Positions 1 through 7,344 of a stretch of 7,773 nt of DNA are shown in pieces (position 1 is the stretch's first letter; each line of letters begins with the position of its first letter). The notes under the pieces were generated by a model. The model saw nothing but the letters and a program-made list of their open reading frames with translations. It did not search any database and was not told where the DNA came from. Position numbers and translations under genes: made by a program. This stretch comes from Caldilineaceae bacterium (GTDB lineage Bacteria; Chloroflexota; Anaerolineae; Caldilineales; Caldilineaceae), in NCBI GenBank assembly GCA_024643705.1, contig JAHEML010000148.1:1-7773 (forward strand), read 5' to 3'.

Positions 1-3000
1 TGAGAAATGCCATAGTTGGCGGGTTGCGCTGGGCGCTGAAAATCCCGTCGGAGTCATCCTGGGCAGTCTGCACGCCATCGCTGACAATCACTCGCATCAG
101 CCCCTGCTCGGTGCCCACCAGCAAGGAATGGGGAATCTCTACGCTGGTTGTGCCCGTAATGCCGGTTTGCAGCGTCTGCCAGCTTGCGCCGTTGTCTGGG
201 CTGAAGAGAATGGCCGCGGTCAAGGGATCGCCGTCTTCGTCTGCCATCTGCCACGAGACGGTAACGCCGTTGAGTCCGATAGTTTCGCCCCCATTGGGGG
301 TCAGGATCGTGGCTGTGGGTGGATGGGCGCTGACCGGGCGCGAGGCCAGCAGCGCGTCACCCCGGCGCAGTTCGATGGTACGTGTACCCGCCGCCGCTGG
401 GATCACCAGATTGACGAAGCCGACACCGTCGTAGGATGTGTCTTCGCTTGCGTAGAGTGTGGGTGTGAAGGGATGAGAAGCCAGGATTGTGCCGCCGCTG
501 TCCCGCAGTTGCAGGGCATATGTGCCGGGTTCGGGCAGGGATTGGCTGGCCGCGGGCAAGGTGAGAATTTCGTCCAGGGTGGCGCTGTTGCCGTCCGGGG
601 CGATCTGCCCTTGAATCAGCAGAAAATCACCCGCAGGGGCCATAGCCTGGGCCGCTGTCACTGCCAACCCTTCCTTTTGCATTTGGGCACGGATACCGTT
701 GTAGGTGTAGTCCGAAGGCCATTGATTGTCACAATAGGACATCACATCTGTCCAGCTTGGGCCGCGGACGACCGGTTTGTGCAGGCCCACGTCAAAACCA
801 TAGTAGCGGTTGGGCGGAAAGGTGAGCCAGAAGTTACCTCCTAACCAGACGAATTGGTTGTAGCCACCGATGACCGCGTTGGCGTAGGGGTAGTTGGGAT
901 CGCTGCGGGAGTGGCCGCAACCTTTGTTGGTCTCGCTGACATAGCCCGCCGGCACAGGGTGGCCCCGCCCCCAGGTGTGGCCGATTTCGTGGCCCGCGTA
1001 CCAGTCGCCGTAGTAGGTGCTACCCAGCTCCCATTCCCAGCCGCTGCCTATCCGCACCCCAGATGGGCCAGACGAGATATAGCCGCCGCCCAGACCGCGC
1101 ATAAAGTCGCCGGAGGTGGCGGTAGCCAGGCCATAGTAGCGGTCTTGTGTCCGGAAATCCGGGTTGAAGGCTTTGTCGATGTTGCGGATCAGTTCGAGCC
1201 GCTGGTTGACTTTGGCCGCGTCCAGATCGTAGGTTGGGTTGCCTTTGGCGTCTTTGCCCGCGGTGTAGATGCTGGTTTCGGGCATGGTTGTTTCGCTGCG
1301 CTGGATAATCAACCCAGAGATGGGATAGGCCCGGCGCAGCCAGCTTTCGATCTCATCCATCTGGGTGGTGTTGGCTTTGTACCAAACCCCATTGCGGCTG
1401 TACACCACGTTGTAGAGCTTCAGGCGCATGACCGGCACGGTTTGCAAAGCCAGTAAGGGCGAACGGATGGCATTATCGTCATAATTGGTCTCGTTGGTGT
1501 CCCGCCACCAGAAGACAATACACCAGATGCCGCAGCCATTGTTTTGGATTTTGCTGGGGTTGACCTCGACTTCAACCTGAATGGTGGTGCTATTCAGCCA
1601 ATCTGGCGGGACGAAGAAGTAGAGCGCATCGTTGAGTTGGCTTCGATCCGGGTTGGCGGCTGGAGCCAGCTTGCCGCCTGGATTGGATGGGTAGATGGGG
1701 TAACCCGTGCGTTTGTTGTTGACAATGTGCCACATTTCCGCGCTGATCAGCGGGCTGGTGTCACCAGCAGACCGGCGCACATAAGCCCGCACCCAGGCTG
1801 TCTTGCCCCGCACCAGGGGTACGGTATTGCTCAAATCCTGAATGCCCTGGGTGATCTCGATGGCATAGGCTGTGTAGTTGAGCGGATTGGGGACATTTGT
1901 TGGGGTCGGTGTCACAGTCGGTGTGGTTGTGGCGGTGGGCGTTTCTGTCGCGGTATTGGTCGGTGTGGCAGTAGCCGGGTTGAACACACCATCCACATCC
2001 ACCGCGCCCATGTCGCAGATGTCGTTCGCCGGGCGCACATAGCCCCGCTGATCCGCTGCCGGGCAAGTGGCGTTATCTCCCGCGTCGATGGCACGACTAT
2101 CGACGCCTGGTAGATGGGTGAGGGTTGGCCCGCCGTTGTCGGCCAGCGGGCCGAGGAGAGGATCAACCGCCTGAAGGTCCCCCGCCCCGGTGAGGTTGCA
2201 ACTTTCGTCGTCGGACAGGTTATTGCCCAATGTCGCGTCGACCCGCAGATAGCTACAGTTGGCTCCACCCCCCAATGGGCTGGCAATAATACTATTGTGT
2301 ATGGACGGCGAGAGAACGTTCTCCCCTTCGTCCTGGTAGAAATTAGCTCCATCTGGCGCGCTGTTGCCATAGACGGTCACATTCTGGAAGCTCTGGGAAC
2401 CGTTGAGCGCGCCGACTTCCACGCCACCACCAAAGCCCCCCGCGCCGTTGCCGCTGACAGTTGTGTTGACAATGGTTGTGTCGCCATCGCCAAGTTGCAG
2501 CCCGCCCGCGCCACCGGTCACATTGTTGTTCGCAATGGTGGAATCTTCAACCAGCAGGCTGTTTTCTACGCCCTGCGAATAGATAGCTCCGCCATCGGTG
2601 GACGTGTTGTATTGAATGGTCGAACGGCGTACGGTCGTGCGCCCATCGTTGTAGATGCCGCCGCCATAATTGCCCACGCCCGCAGCGTCTGTCCCATTTT
2701 CAAGAATACGGCTATCCTCAACCGTGGCGTAGGCATCCAGAATCATCAATCCGCCGCCGCCTCGGGGTGCATAGTTTCCCTGTATGGTGCTGCCGGTGAT
2801 CACAACGCCGCCCCCATAACTGAGAAGGCCGCCGCCATACTGGCCTGCACTGTTTCCAATCAACTGGCTGTTGGTGAGCGTAACGGCACCCTTCTCGTTG
2901 TAGATGCCACCGCCCCAGGCTGCATCGCCCTCGGCACGGCTGTTCGAGATTGTGCTGCCCTCCAGGATCAGGTCGCCATAGTTGGCGATGGCGCCACCGT

Positions 3001-3361
3001 GGCCCGACCAGTTTCCACTATCCAGAACGATATTCTGCAGGGTGAGATTGGCTCCGGGATTGACGATAAAGAGCTGACGAGCGCCCTCGCCCGATAGTGT
3101 GATCAGATTGGCCCCATCCAACACCACTGTATTTTGAATGACCATGGTGTTCGCGGCAATGGTCACTGGGTCGAGGCCACAGTTGAAGGTGACCGTACCG
3201 CCCGTTGTCAACGCTGCTTCTACCGCATTGCCATCGCAACTGGCGGCCGTCCCATCGCCGATCATAGCATCCGATGGCGAGGCAAGGAGCAAGCCTACCG
3301 AGAACAGAAGAATCGCAAAAACAACCACTAGCACATGCCAGGCACGAAATCGACGTAGCAT
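1..3361 (-). CDS. Secreted beta-helix / metzincin metallopeptidase fusion protein (partial, C-terminus off window)
   Basis: This is probably an exported, cell-surface or extracellular zinc peptidase. I read 1,120 in-frame codons without a stop from ATG at 3361; the C-terminus lies beyond the left edge. Residues 1-32 are a signal peptide (MLRRFRAW, then a hydrophobic core, then ASPSDA). Residues about 35-420 form a right-handed beta-helix with recurring GGGIYN/GGGL turns. Residues 424-455 (AIDAGDNATC, DQRGYVRP, CDMGA) look like a choice-of-anchor-Q ending. Residues 462-491 are a Thr/Pro linker. Residues about 494-610 carry an EITQGIQ…VPLVRGK module. The catalytic motif HEIGHTWGRGH is at 791-801 (HExxHxxGxxH, three zinc His and Glu792), with a Met-turn DVMSYC at Met874. 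An Ig-like module (TPNGGET…ADEDGDP) spans about 1013-1110. A strong SD (AAAGGGGG) sits 7 nt before the ATG. The metzincin class is supported; the exact peptidase family and substrate are unknown. Confidence 0.9.
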   Translation of the reverse strand, partial: MLRRFRAWHVLVVVFAILLFSVGLLLASPSDAMIGDGTAASCDGNAVEAALTTGGTVTFNCGLDPVTIAANTMVIQNTVVLDGANLITLSGEGARQLFIVNPGANLTLQNIVLDSGNWSGHGGAIANYGDLILEGSTISNSRAEGDAAWGGGIYNEKGAVTLTNSQLIGNSAGQYGGGLLSYGGGVVITGSTIQGNYAPRGGGGLMILDAYATVEDSRILENGTDAAGVGNYGGGIYNDGRTTVRRSTIQYNTSTDGGAIYSQGVENSLLVEDSTIANNNVTGGAGGLQLGDGDTTIVNTTVSGNGAGGFGGGVEVGALNGSQSFQNVTVYGNSAPDGANFYQDEGENVLSPSIHNSIIASPLGGGANCSYLRVDATLGNNLSDDESCNLTGAGDLQAVDPLLGPLADNGGPTLTHLPGVDSRAIDAGDNATCPAADQRGYVRPANDICDMGAVDVDGVFNPATATPTNTATETPTATTTPTVTPTPTNVPNPLNYTAYAIEITQGIQDLSNTVPLVRGKTAWVRAYVRRSAGDTSPLISAEMWHIVNNKRTGYPIYPSNPGGKLAPAANPDRSQLNDALYFFVPPDWLNSTTIQVEVEVNPSKIQNNGCGIWCIVFWWRDTNETNYDDNAIRSPLLALQTVPVMRLKLYNVVYSRNGVWYKANTTQMDEIESWLRRAYPISGLIIQRSETTMPETSIYTAGKDAKGNPTYDLDAAKVNQRLELIRNIDKAFNPDFRTQDRYYGLATATSGDFMRGLGGGYISSGPSGVRIGSGWEWELGSTYYGDWYAGHEIGHTWGRGHPVPAGYVSETNKGCGHSRSDPNYPYANAVIGGYNQFVWLGGNFWLTFPPNRYYGFDVGLHKPVVRGPSWTDVMSYCDNQWPSDYTYNGIRAQMQKEGLAVTAAQAMAPAGDFLLIQGQIAPDGNSATLDEILTLPAASQSLPEPGTYALQLRDSGGTILASHPFTPTLYASEDTSYDGVGFVNLVIPAAAGTRTIELRRGDALLASRPVSAHPPTATILTPNGGETIGLNGVTVSWQMADEDGDPLTAAILFSPDNGASWQTLQTGITGTTSVEIPHSLLVGTEQGLMRVIVSDGVQTAQDDSDGIFSAQRNPPTMAFL
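1889..1978 (-). repeat. Low-complexity Thr/Pro linker coding repeat
   Basis: About 30 codons (residues 462-491 of the large secreted protein) encode a degenerate series of TPT/TAT/TPTPT units. Such linkers separate extracellular modules and are common in Chloroflexota surface proteins. Here the linker divides the beta-helix from the peptidase half. The DNA is a degenerate GGTnGGnGT-type repeat on the plus strand, so it may be prone to slippage. Confidence 0.8.
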
Positions 3362-3368
3362 ACAAAAG

Positions 3369-3376
3369 CCCCCTTT
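3369..3376 (-). promoter_or_regulatory. Shine-Dalgarno site of the beta-helix/peptidase gene
   Basis: On the minus strand AAAGGGGG lies 7 nt before the ATG at 3361. It fixes this start over the out-of-frame TTG at 3365, and the encoded N-terminus is a convincing signal peptide. It is the only strong SD before a gene start in this window. Confidence 0.8.
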
Positions 3377-3398
3377 GATTTTTGAATTAACCAAAAAA

Positions 3399-3605
3399 TC
3401 ACGAACTTTCACCCACCACAACTTGCCAACCAAGTCCATTTGCCCGCCGACGCAGCACAATGACCTCCGGCGCATCCTCGTCATCGTCCCATTCGATCAA
3501 GTGGCTGTCCGGATCCAAGCGGGCGGGCTGCGCGTCATCCGTCCAGACAATAGTCCAGCCTTCGACGATAGAAATTTGCAGATTTCGGCGGATTTTGCGG
3601 TGCAT
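3399..3605 (-). CDS. Small acidic hypothetical protein (68 aa)
   Basis: I do not recognise this protein. From ATG at 3605 it has a basic start (MHRKIRRN), a Trp-rich strand-like stretch (VEGWTIVWTDD) and an acidic cluster (IEWDDDEDAPE). It ends in a hydrophobic/basic tail (VIVLRRRANGLGWQVVVGESS). No signal peptide or membrane segment is seen. The frame stays open upstream to a non-ATG start at 3779, but that extension would cross the divergent regulator's promoter and start codon, so ATG 3605 is preferred. No clear SD precedes it. The stop is 37 bp before the peptidase gene on the same strand, and a promoter-like sequence lies 43 bp upstream, so the two may be co-transcribed. The composition looks protein-like, but a chance ORF cannot be excluded. 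Confidence 0.5.
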   Translation of the reverse strand: MHRKIRRNLQISIVEGWTIVWTDDAQPARLDPDSHLIEWDDDEDAPEVIVLRRRANGLGWQVVVGESS

Positions 3606-3647
3606 GTGGGTCAATGTACAACTCAAGACGTCGTGAATGAGTCGAAA

Positions 3648-3677
3648 ATTACACAAATTGCCCCCTTGATTGGGCAA
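3648..3677 (-). promoter_or_regulatory. Candidate sigma70-type promoter for the small ORF and peptidase gene
   Basis: On the minus strand a -35-like TTGCCC (3677-3672) and a -10-like TGTAAT (3653-3648, 5 of 6 consensus bases) are separated by 18 bp. Transcription would start near 3641, about 36 nt before the small ORF. The -35 hexamer overlaps one arm of the TTGCCC/GGGCAA dyad. Confidence 0.45.
3658..3677. promoter_or_regulatory. Candidate operator: TTGCCC-N8-GGGCAA dyad
   Basis: Perfect 6-bp arms (3658-3663 and 3672-3677) are separated by 8 bp in the control region between divergent genes. The dyad covers the -35 and spacer of the minus-strand promoter and lies 43 bp before the regulator start. 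A dimeric HTH protein could bind it, and the adjacent XRE regulator is the obvious candidate. The dyad is seen; its role is inferred. Confidence 0.35.
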
Positions 3678-3704
3678 CAATGGTCGGTCACTGTTCCACC
3701 CATC

Positions 3705-3713
3705 TGGTATACT
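3705..3713 (+). promoter_or_regulatory. Extended -10 promoter of the XRE-STAND-TPR gene (leaderless start)
   Basis: TGGTATACT fits an extended -10 (TGn plus TATACT, 5 of 6 bases). Its last base is only 7 nt before ATG 3721, so transcription should begin at or next to the ATG. No good -35 is seen (CGGTCA at 17 bp spacing), which is tolerable for an extended -10. No SD precedes the ATG. Confidence 0.55.
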
Positions 3714-3720
3714 GATCCGT

Positions 3721-6174
3721 ATGCGATCACTATTGGCCTTTGGCCCTCTCCTACGGCAGATGCGCAAACGTGTGGGCATGACCCAAAGCGATCTGGCCGC
3801 GGCTGTGGGCTACAGCATTTCGACTATTTCCAGCTTGGAAAAAGAGAGGCGCCTGCCCGATGTGGCAACGGTTGCCGATAGTTTCGTTCCTGCCCTGGGC
3901 CTGCAAGACGAACCCCTGTTGGCTGCTTGTCTGGTGGAGCAGGCCGCCACAGCCAGGGGCCAAGCGCCACCCTCTGCTTTTTCATCCATTGCCCGCACTC
4001 AAATCAACCGCATCGGTCAGGATCGCTCTCGCCTGCCCATACCCTCCACGCCCCTGCTGGGCCGAGATGCAGAGGTCCGCACCCTGTGCAACCGGATGCT
4101 CGGCCACGGTGGGCGGCTGATGACCCTGCTCGGCCCACCGGGCATTGGCAAAAGCCGCCTGGCATTGGAGATAGCCACCCGCCTGCAAAGTGCGTGGCGC
4201 AACGGTGCCTACTTTGTCAGCCTGGCGGCCCTGGATGATCCGGCACTGCTTCCGGCTACCCTTTGTCGGGCCATTGGTATCCCAGTCGAGGGCACGAAAT
4301 CGATGCCGCGACGGCTGGTCGGCCATCTGCGCCGCAAGGAACTATTATTGGTGCTGGATAATTTTGAGCAGATTATCCCGGCCCGCAGCCTGGTGGCTGA
4401 TCTGCTGGCCGAATGTCCCGGTTTGCGGATCCTCGTCACCAGCCAAGAGCGGCTGCATCTGCGTATCGAGCAGCGGGTGCGGGTACAGCCCCTTGCCGGC
4501 TCGGCCGCGCTCAAGCTCTTTATCCAGCGGGCACAGATGGTTCGGGGGGACTTTTCCCCAACCGGGGAAGAGCAGACGATCCTTGCTGCCATTTGCCAAC
4601 AGTTGGATTATCTGCCCCTGGCACTGGAACTGAGCGCGGCCCGGATGGACATGCTCTCGCCCCAACAACTGCTGGTCGATCTGGGCGAAAAACGGCTCGA
4701 TCTCCTCCGGGACGGCCCAACCTATCTCCCACCCCACCAGCGCACCCTGGTCGCGGCCATCCAACGCAGCTATCGTCTGCTCTCGCCCGACGAGCAGCGG
4801 CTTTTTCGATGGCTGGGTGTCTTTGCCGCCTCGTTTAACGCAGAAGCGGTGGCAGCCCTGGGCGCCGACCCGGAGGAGCTGGCTTCGCTGGTGGCCCACA
4901 GTCTGCTCCAGGAAGAGCGCCACGACAGTGCAACCCGCTACCGTCTGCTCGAATCTCTGCGCCACTTTGCCGGTGACCAGTTGGCCCTTATGGGCGAAGC
5001 CGATGAGATCAAGCAGCGCCAGGTGGCCTGGTTGCTGGCATTGGCTGTCCGTGGGGATCAGTCCATTCGCACCGCAGAGGGTCCCCGCTGGCTGGCCCGG
5101 CTGGACGGCGAAATCGACAATCTGCGGGGTGGACTGGCCTGGGCTGTGCAGCATCAACCAGAAAGTGCTGTCGCCCTGGCGGGGACATTGCAGGAATTTT
5201 GGTACAGCCGCGGATATAACGATGAAGGGCAGATGTGGCTGAGCCGGGCGTTGTCATCTGCTTCTGCACCGTCGCCCGATCGGGTGCGCGCGCTCAATGC
5301 TCTGGGGCAGCTATTGGCACAACAGAGCGATCTGGACGCAGCCGAGGAGCGACTGGGCGAGGCGGCGGGGTTGGCACGTTCATTGGGGGATCAAACCGGG
5401 CTGGCGGAGAGTCTGCGCTTGGCTGGCTGGGTGGCCTATGATCGCCATGAACGAACCCGTGCGGATACACTGTTTCGGCAGAGTTTGGACATATTCCAGG
5501 CATTGGGCGATTCTCTGCATTCCGCCGATGTCTTGACATCTTTGGCCCATATGGATTTGCTCGATCCGTCGGCAGATCGCGCCCGCATTCGGGTGTGGCT
5601 GGACGAAAGCCTCGCGGTCTATCGGGCAGTCGGAGACATTCGGGGGCGCATATTTGCTTTGCACCAGCAGGGGCAGCTTGCCACCGGTGAAGAGGCGTAT
5701 GCCCAGGCAGCCCATTACTACGACGAGGCTCTTACTTTGGCCCGCCCACTGGATCAAAAGCCCGAAATTGCCTGGGGGTTGGAATTGTTGGGTGAGGCCC
5801 ATTGGCTGGCGGGCAATGCCGAGAGCGCCGAAGCCTGTTGGCGCGAGGCTCTCGGCTACTTTCTGGCATTGGGGAGTCGAGAAGCCATTGCCATCACCCA
5901 GCACCATTTGGGCCAGGCAGCCCGGCGACGCAACCAGCTGGATGAAGCCGCAACTCTCTACACCAAGAGTCTGCTCGAACACCGGGCCATGAACAACCAA
6001 TATATGATCGCCCGTTGTTTGGCGGGGCTGGGGTCGGTGGCTTTGGCCCAGGGTGATAGGCTGACAGCTACCAAGCTCTTGCGCGAAGCCCAGGGGATGT
6101 TTGATATCCTTCCCCCATTTCTGGCCCCAGCAGATGCCGCCGAATTGGCCGCGCTGATGGCACAGATTGGGTGA
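3721..6174 (+). CDS. XRE-family HTH / STAND ATPase / TPR transcriptional regulator
   Basis: This is a cytoplasmic signal-responsive DNA-binding regulator of 817 aa. Residues about 8-50 are an XRE/Cro-type HTH (MRKRVGMTQSDLAAAVGYS, recognition helix near ISTISSLEKER). After a linker comes LLGRDAEV (112-119), then Walker A GPPGIGKS (138-145, Lys144) and Walker B LLLVLDN (Asp213). LVTSQE is at 238-243 and the STAND motif LPLALELSAAR at 298-308. A winged-helix-like segment (LSPDEQRLFRWLGVF) lies near 355-370. From about 521 to the C-terminus are TPR-like helical repeats, presumably the sensing part. In this class ATP binding is thought to switch the protein between closed and active states. ATG 3721 is chosen over TTG 3670, because the latter would place the promoter inside the gene and adds a non-homologous-looking leader. 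It is divergent from the small ORF and peptidase gene. Its ligand and targets are unknown. Confidence 0.9.
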   Translation: MRSLLAFGPLLRQMRKRVGMTQSDLAAAVGYSISTISSLEKERRLPDVATVADSFVPALGLQDEPLLAACLVEQAATARGQAPPSAFSSIARTQINRIGQDRSRLPIPSTPLLGRDAEVRTLCNRMLGHGGRLMTLLGPPGIGKSRLALEIATRLQSAWRNGAYFVSLAALDDPALLPATLCRAIGIPVEGTKSMPRRLVGHLRRKELLLVLDNFEQIIPARSLVADLLAECPGLRILVTSQERLHLRIEQRVRVQPLAGSAALKLFIQRAQMVRGDFSPTGEEQTILAAICQQLDYLPLALELSAARMDMLSPQQLLVDLGEKRLDLLRDGPTYLPPHQRTLVAAIQRSYRLLSPDEQRLFRWLGVFAASFNAEAVAALGADPEELASLVAHSLLQEERHDSATRYRLLESLRHFAGDQLALMGEADEIKQRQVAWLLALAVRGDQSIRTAEGPRWLARLDGEIDNLRGGLAWAVQHQPESAVALAGTLQEFWYSRGYNDEGQMWLSRALSSASAPSPDRVRALNALGQLLAQQSDLDAAEERLGEAAGLARSLGDQTGLAESLRLAGWVAYDRHERTRADTLFRQSLDIFQALGDSLHSADVLTSLAHMDLLDPSADRARIRVWLDESLAVYRAVGDIRGRIFALHQQGQLATGEEAYAQAAHYYDEALTLARPLDQKPEIAWGLELLGEAHWLAGNAESAEACWREALGYFLALGSREAIAITQHHLGQAARRRNQLDEAATLYTKSLLEHRAMNNQYMIARCLAGLGSVALAQGDRLTATKLLREAQGMFDILPPFLAPADAAELAALMAQIG

Positions 6175-6177
6175 TGA

Positions 6178-6197
6178 CGTACGGGTCGCCCCCTACG
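6178..6197. terminator. Possible bidirectional hairpin in the convergent gap
   Basis: CGTA-(C)-GGG (6178-6185) can pair with CCC-TACG (6191-6197), leaving a 5-nt loop and one bulged C. The hairpin fills the 18-bp gap between the convergent stop codons and overlaps the lipoprotein stop. No U-tract follows on either strand, so intrinsic termination is uncertain. Confidence 0.2.
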
Positions 6198-7188
6198 GAT
6201 TCGCTAATGTCTGCACAATCGCGTTTACGTTGTAGCGCATAAAGGCCACGTAAGAGGGCGCGGGGCCGTCGGGGGCACTGAGCGAATCGGTGTAGATGGG
6301 CACAACCCGGATGCCCAAATCCTGGGCCAACTGCTCTGCCTGGCGTGGATTGACCGTGGAACCGACGAAGATCACACGCACATCTGCCGCCCGAATCTGA
6401 TCCTGCAATTGGGCTAAATGTTGGGCCGAAGGCTCGGCCAGGCTGCTGGAGGAGGGGACGATCAACCCCACGACCTGAAAGCCATAATCGTGGGCGAAAT
6501 AGGCCAGGGTATCGTGATCCGTCGCCAGCTTGCGCTCGGCCAAGGGTATTTGCGCGACGAGACTGTCCACTTCGGCTTTCAATGCCGACAACTCATCCCG
6601 GTAGACCTGGGCATTGGCCCCGTATTGGGCGGCGTGGGCTGGATCAACCAGAGACAAACTTTGCTCGATGGTACGGCTCCACTGCTCTACGGCCGCGATG
6701 CTCCACCATGTGTGGGGGTTGATTCCATCGTGCTGGTGCGCGTCTGCTTCTTCGTGTGCGCCTGTTTCTTCCCCAATTGCCAGGGTCGCTACTCCTGTAT
6801 TGACGGCAACTGTTTTGCTGCGGGCATCGGATAAAATTGTATCCAGAGATTCTTCCAGCCCCAGCCCGTTGATAAGAATCAGATGGGCATCGTTGATGGC
6901 GCGCAGATCGTTCGGGGTGGCCTGATAGCCGTGGGGATCAGCTCCCGGCGGCAACAGGCCGATCAGGTCGATGGTGTCGCCACCGATACGCCGGGCCACA
7001 TCGGCCACAAGGTTTGTCGTCGCTACTACCCGCAGCTTTTCGCCCACTGGCAGTTCCACAGCCGCCAACGCGGGCAGACTCTCGATGGCTGCGGGATGGG
7101 TTTTGTTGCTTACCGTGGCTGGGGACGAACAGGCTGCCAGCGAAAGCAGCAGAAAAAATAGAAAGAGTGAAACAGACTGCCATTTCAT
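6193..7188 (-). CDS. znuA: Zinc/manganese ABC transporter substrate-binding lipoprotein (ZnuA/TroA family)
   Basis: This 331-aa protein should capture Zn(II), or possibly Mn(II), outside the membrane for an ABC importer. ATG 7188 is chosen because it gives a lipoprotein signal (MKW, Leu/Phe-rich core, lipobox LAAC with Cys20). The upstream GTG-type start adds 18 residues that spoil it. Family features are RVVATTNLVADVARRIGGD (53-71), PPGADPHGYQ (His86), INPHTWW (His159), ATDHDTLAYFA (His225) and IYTDSLS (Asp301). His3-Asp fits the zinc-binding members better than the Mn-type His2-Glu-Asp. A short His/acid-rich loop (HEEADAHQHD, 145-154) precedes His159, as in zinc-binding ZnuA proteins. It is a single gene here, with no permease or ATPase gene on either side. 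It converges on the regulator and diverges from the hydrolase. A sigma70-type promoter lies upstream. The symbol is by family only; metal choice is inferred. Confidence 0.88.
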   Translation of the reverse strand: MKWQSVSLFLFFLLLSLAACSSPATVSNKTHPAAIESLPALAAVELPVGEKLRVVATTNLVADVARRIGGDTIDLIGLLPPGADPHGYQATPNDLRAINDAHLILINGLGLEESLDTILSDARSKTVAVNTGVATLAIGEETGAHEEADAHQHDGINPHTWWSIAAVEQWSRTIEQSLSLVDPAHAAQYGANAQVYRDELSALKAEVDSLVAQIPLAERKLATDHDTLAYFAHDYGFQVVGLIVPSSSSLAEPSAQHLAQLQDQIRAADVRVIFVGSTVNPRQAEQLAQDLGIRVVPIYTDSLSAPDGPAPSYVAFMRYNVNAIVQTLANP

Positions 7189-7246
7189 AAAATTTTCTCG
7201 CCGAGTAAAATGAAGAATTGGTCTGCACAAATAACGCCTCAACTCT

Positions 7247-7289
7247 CCATCCTAAGTTGGGGGTCGGCTTCTGTCAATTTGTAGGATGG
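7247..7289. promoter_or_regulatory. Candidate operator: inverted repeat flanking the lipoprotein promoter
   Basis: Perfect 8-bp arms CCATCCTA (7247-7254) and TAGGATGG (7282-7289) are 27 bp apart. One arm covers the -10 and the other lies 4 bp upstream of the -35. A metal-responsive repressor such as Zur or a DtxR-family protein would be expected for a znuA-type gene, but the arms do not match the Zur box consensus sequences I know. Confidence 0.4.
7249..7277 (-). promoter_or_regulatory. Sigma70-type promoter of the metal-binding lipoprotein gene
   Basis: On the minus strand a perfect -35 TTGACA (7277-7272), a 17-bp spacer and a -10 TAGGAT (7254-7249, 4 of 6 bases) are correctly spaced. Transcription would start near 7242, giving a leader of about 54 nt before ATG 7188. 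Confidence 0.6.
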
Positions 7290-7344
7290 TCGATCACCCC
7301 TGCCTGCTTGTTCGGCCCGCTGCCATGCGAGTGGTTATCACCCG

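Noticed and set aside
128..3097. Four long plus-strand ORFs (128-844, 854-1456, 1544-2113, 2114-3097)
   Set aside because: They lie exactly antisense, in the same triplet register, to the continuous minus-strand peptidase frame, which has a signal peptide, domains and catalytic motifs. Their translations show no domain pattern.
3018..3365. Minus-strand ORF starting at TTG 3365
   Set aside because: Shifted relative to the true ATG 3361 frame. The 3361 frame has the correctly spaced SD and a proper signal peptide.
3138..3881. Plus-strand 247-aa ORF across the control region
   Set aside because: It overlaps the peptidase start, the divergent promoters and the HTH coding region in another frame, and its translation is low-complexity with no motif.
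4345..6000. Minus-strand ORFs of 270 and 206 aa inside the regulator gene
   Set aside because: Antisense shadows of the XRE-STAND-TPR frame, without start signals or recognisable domains.
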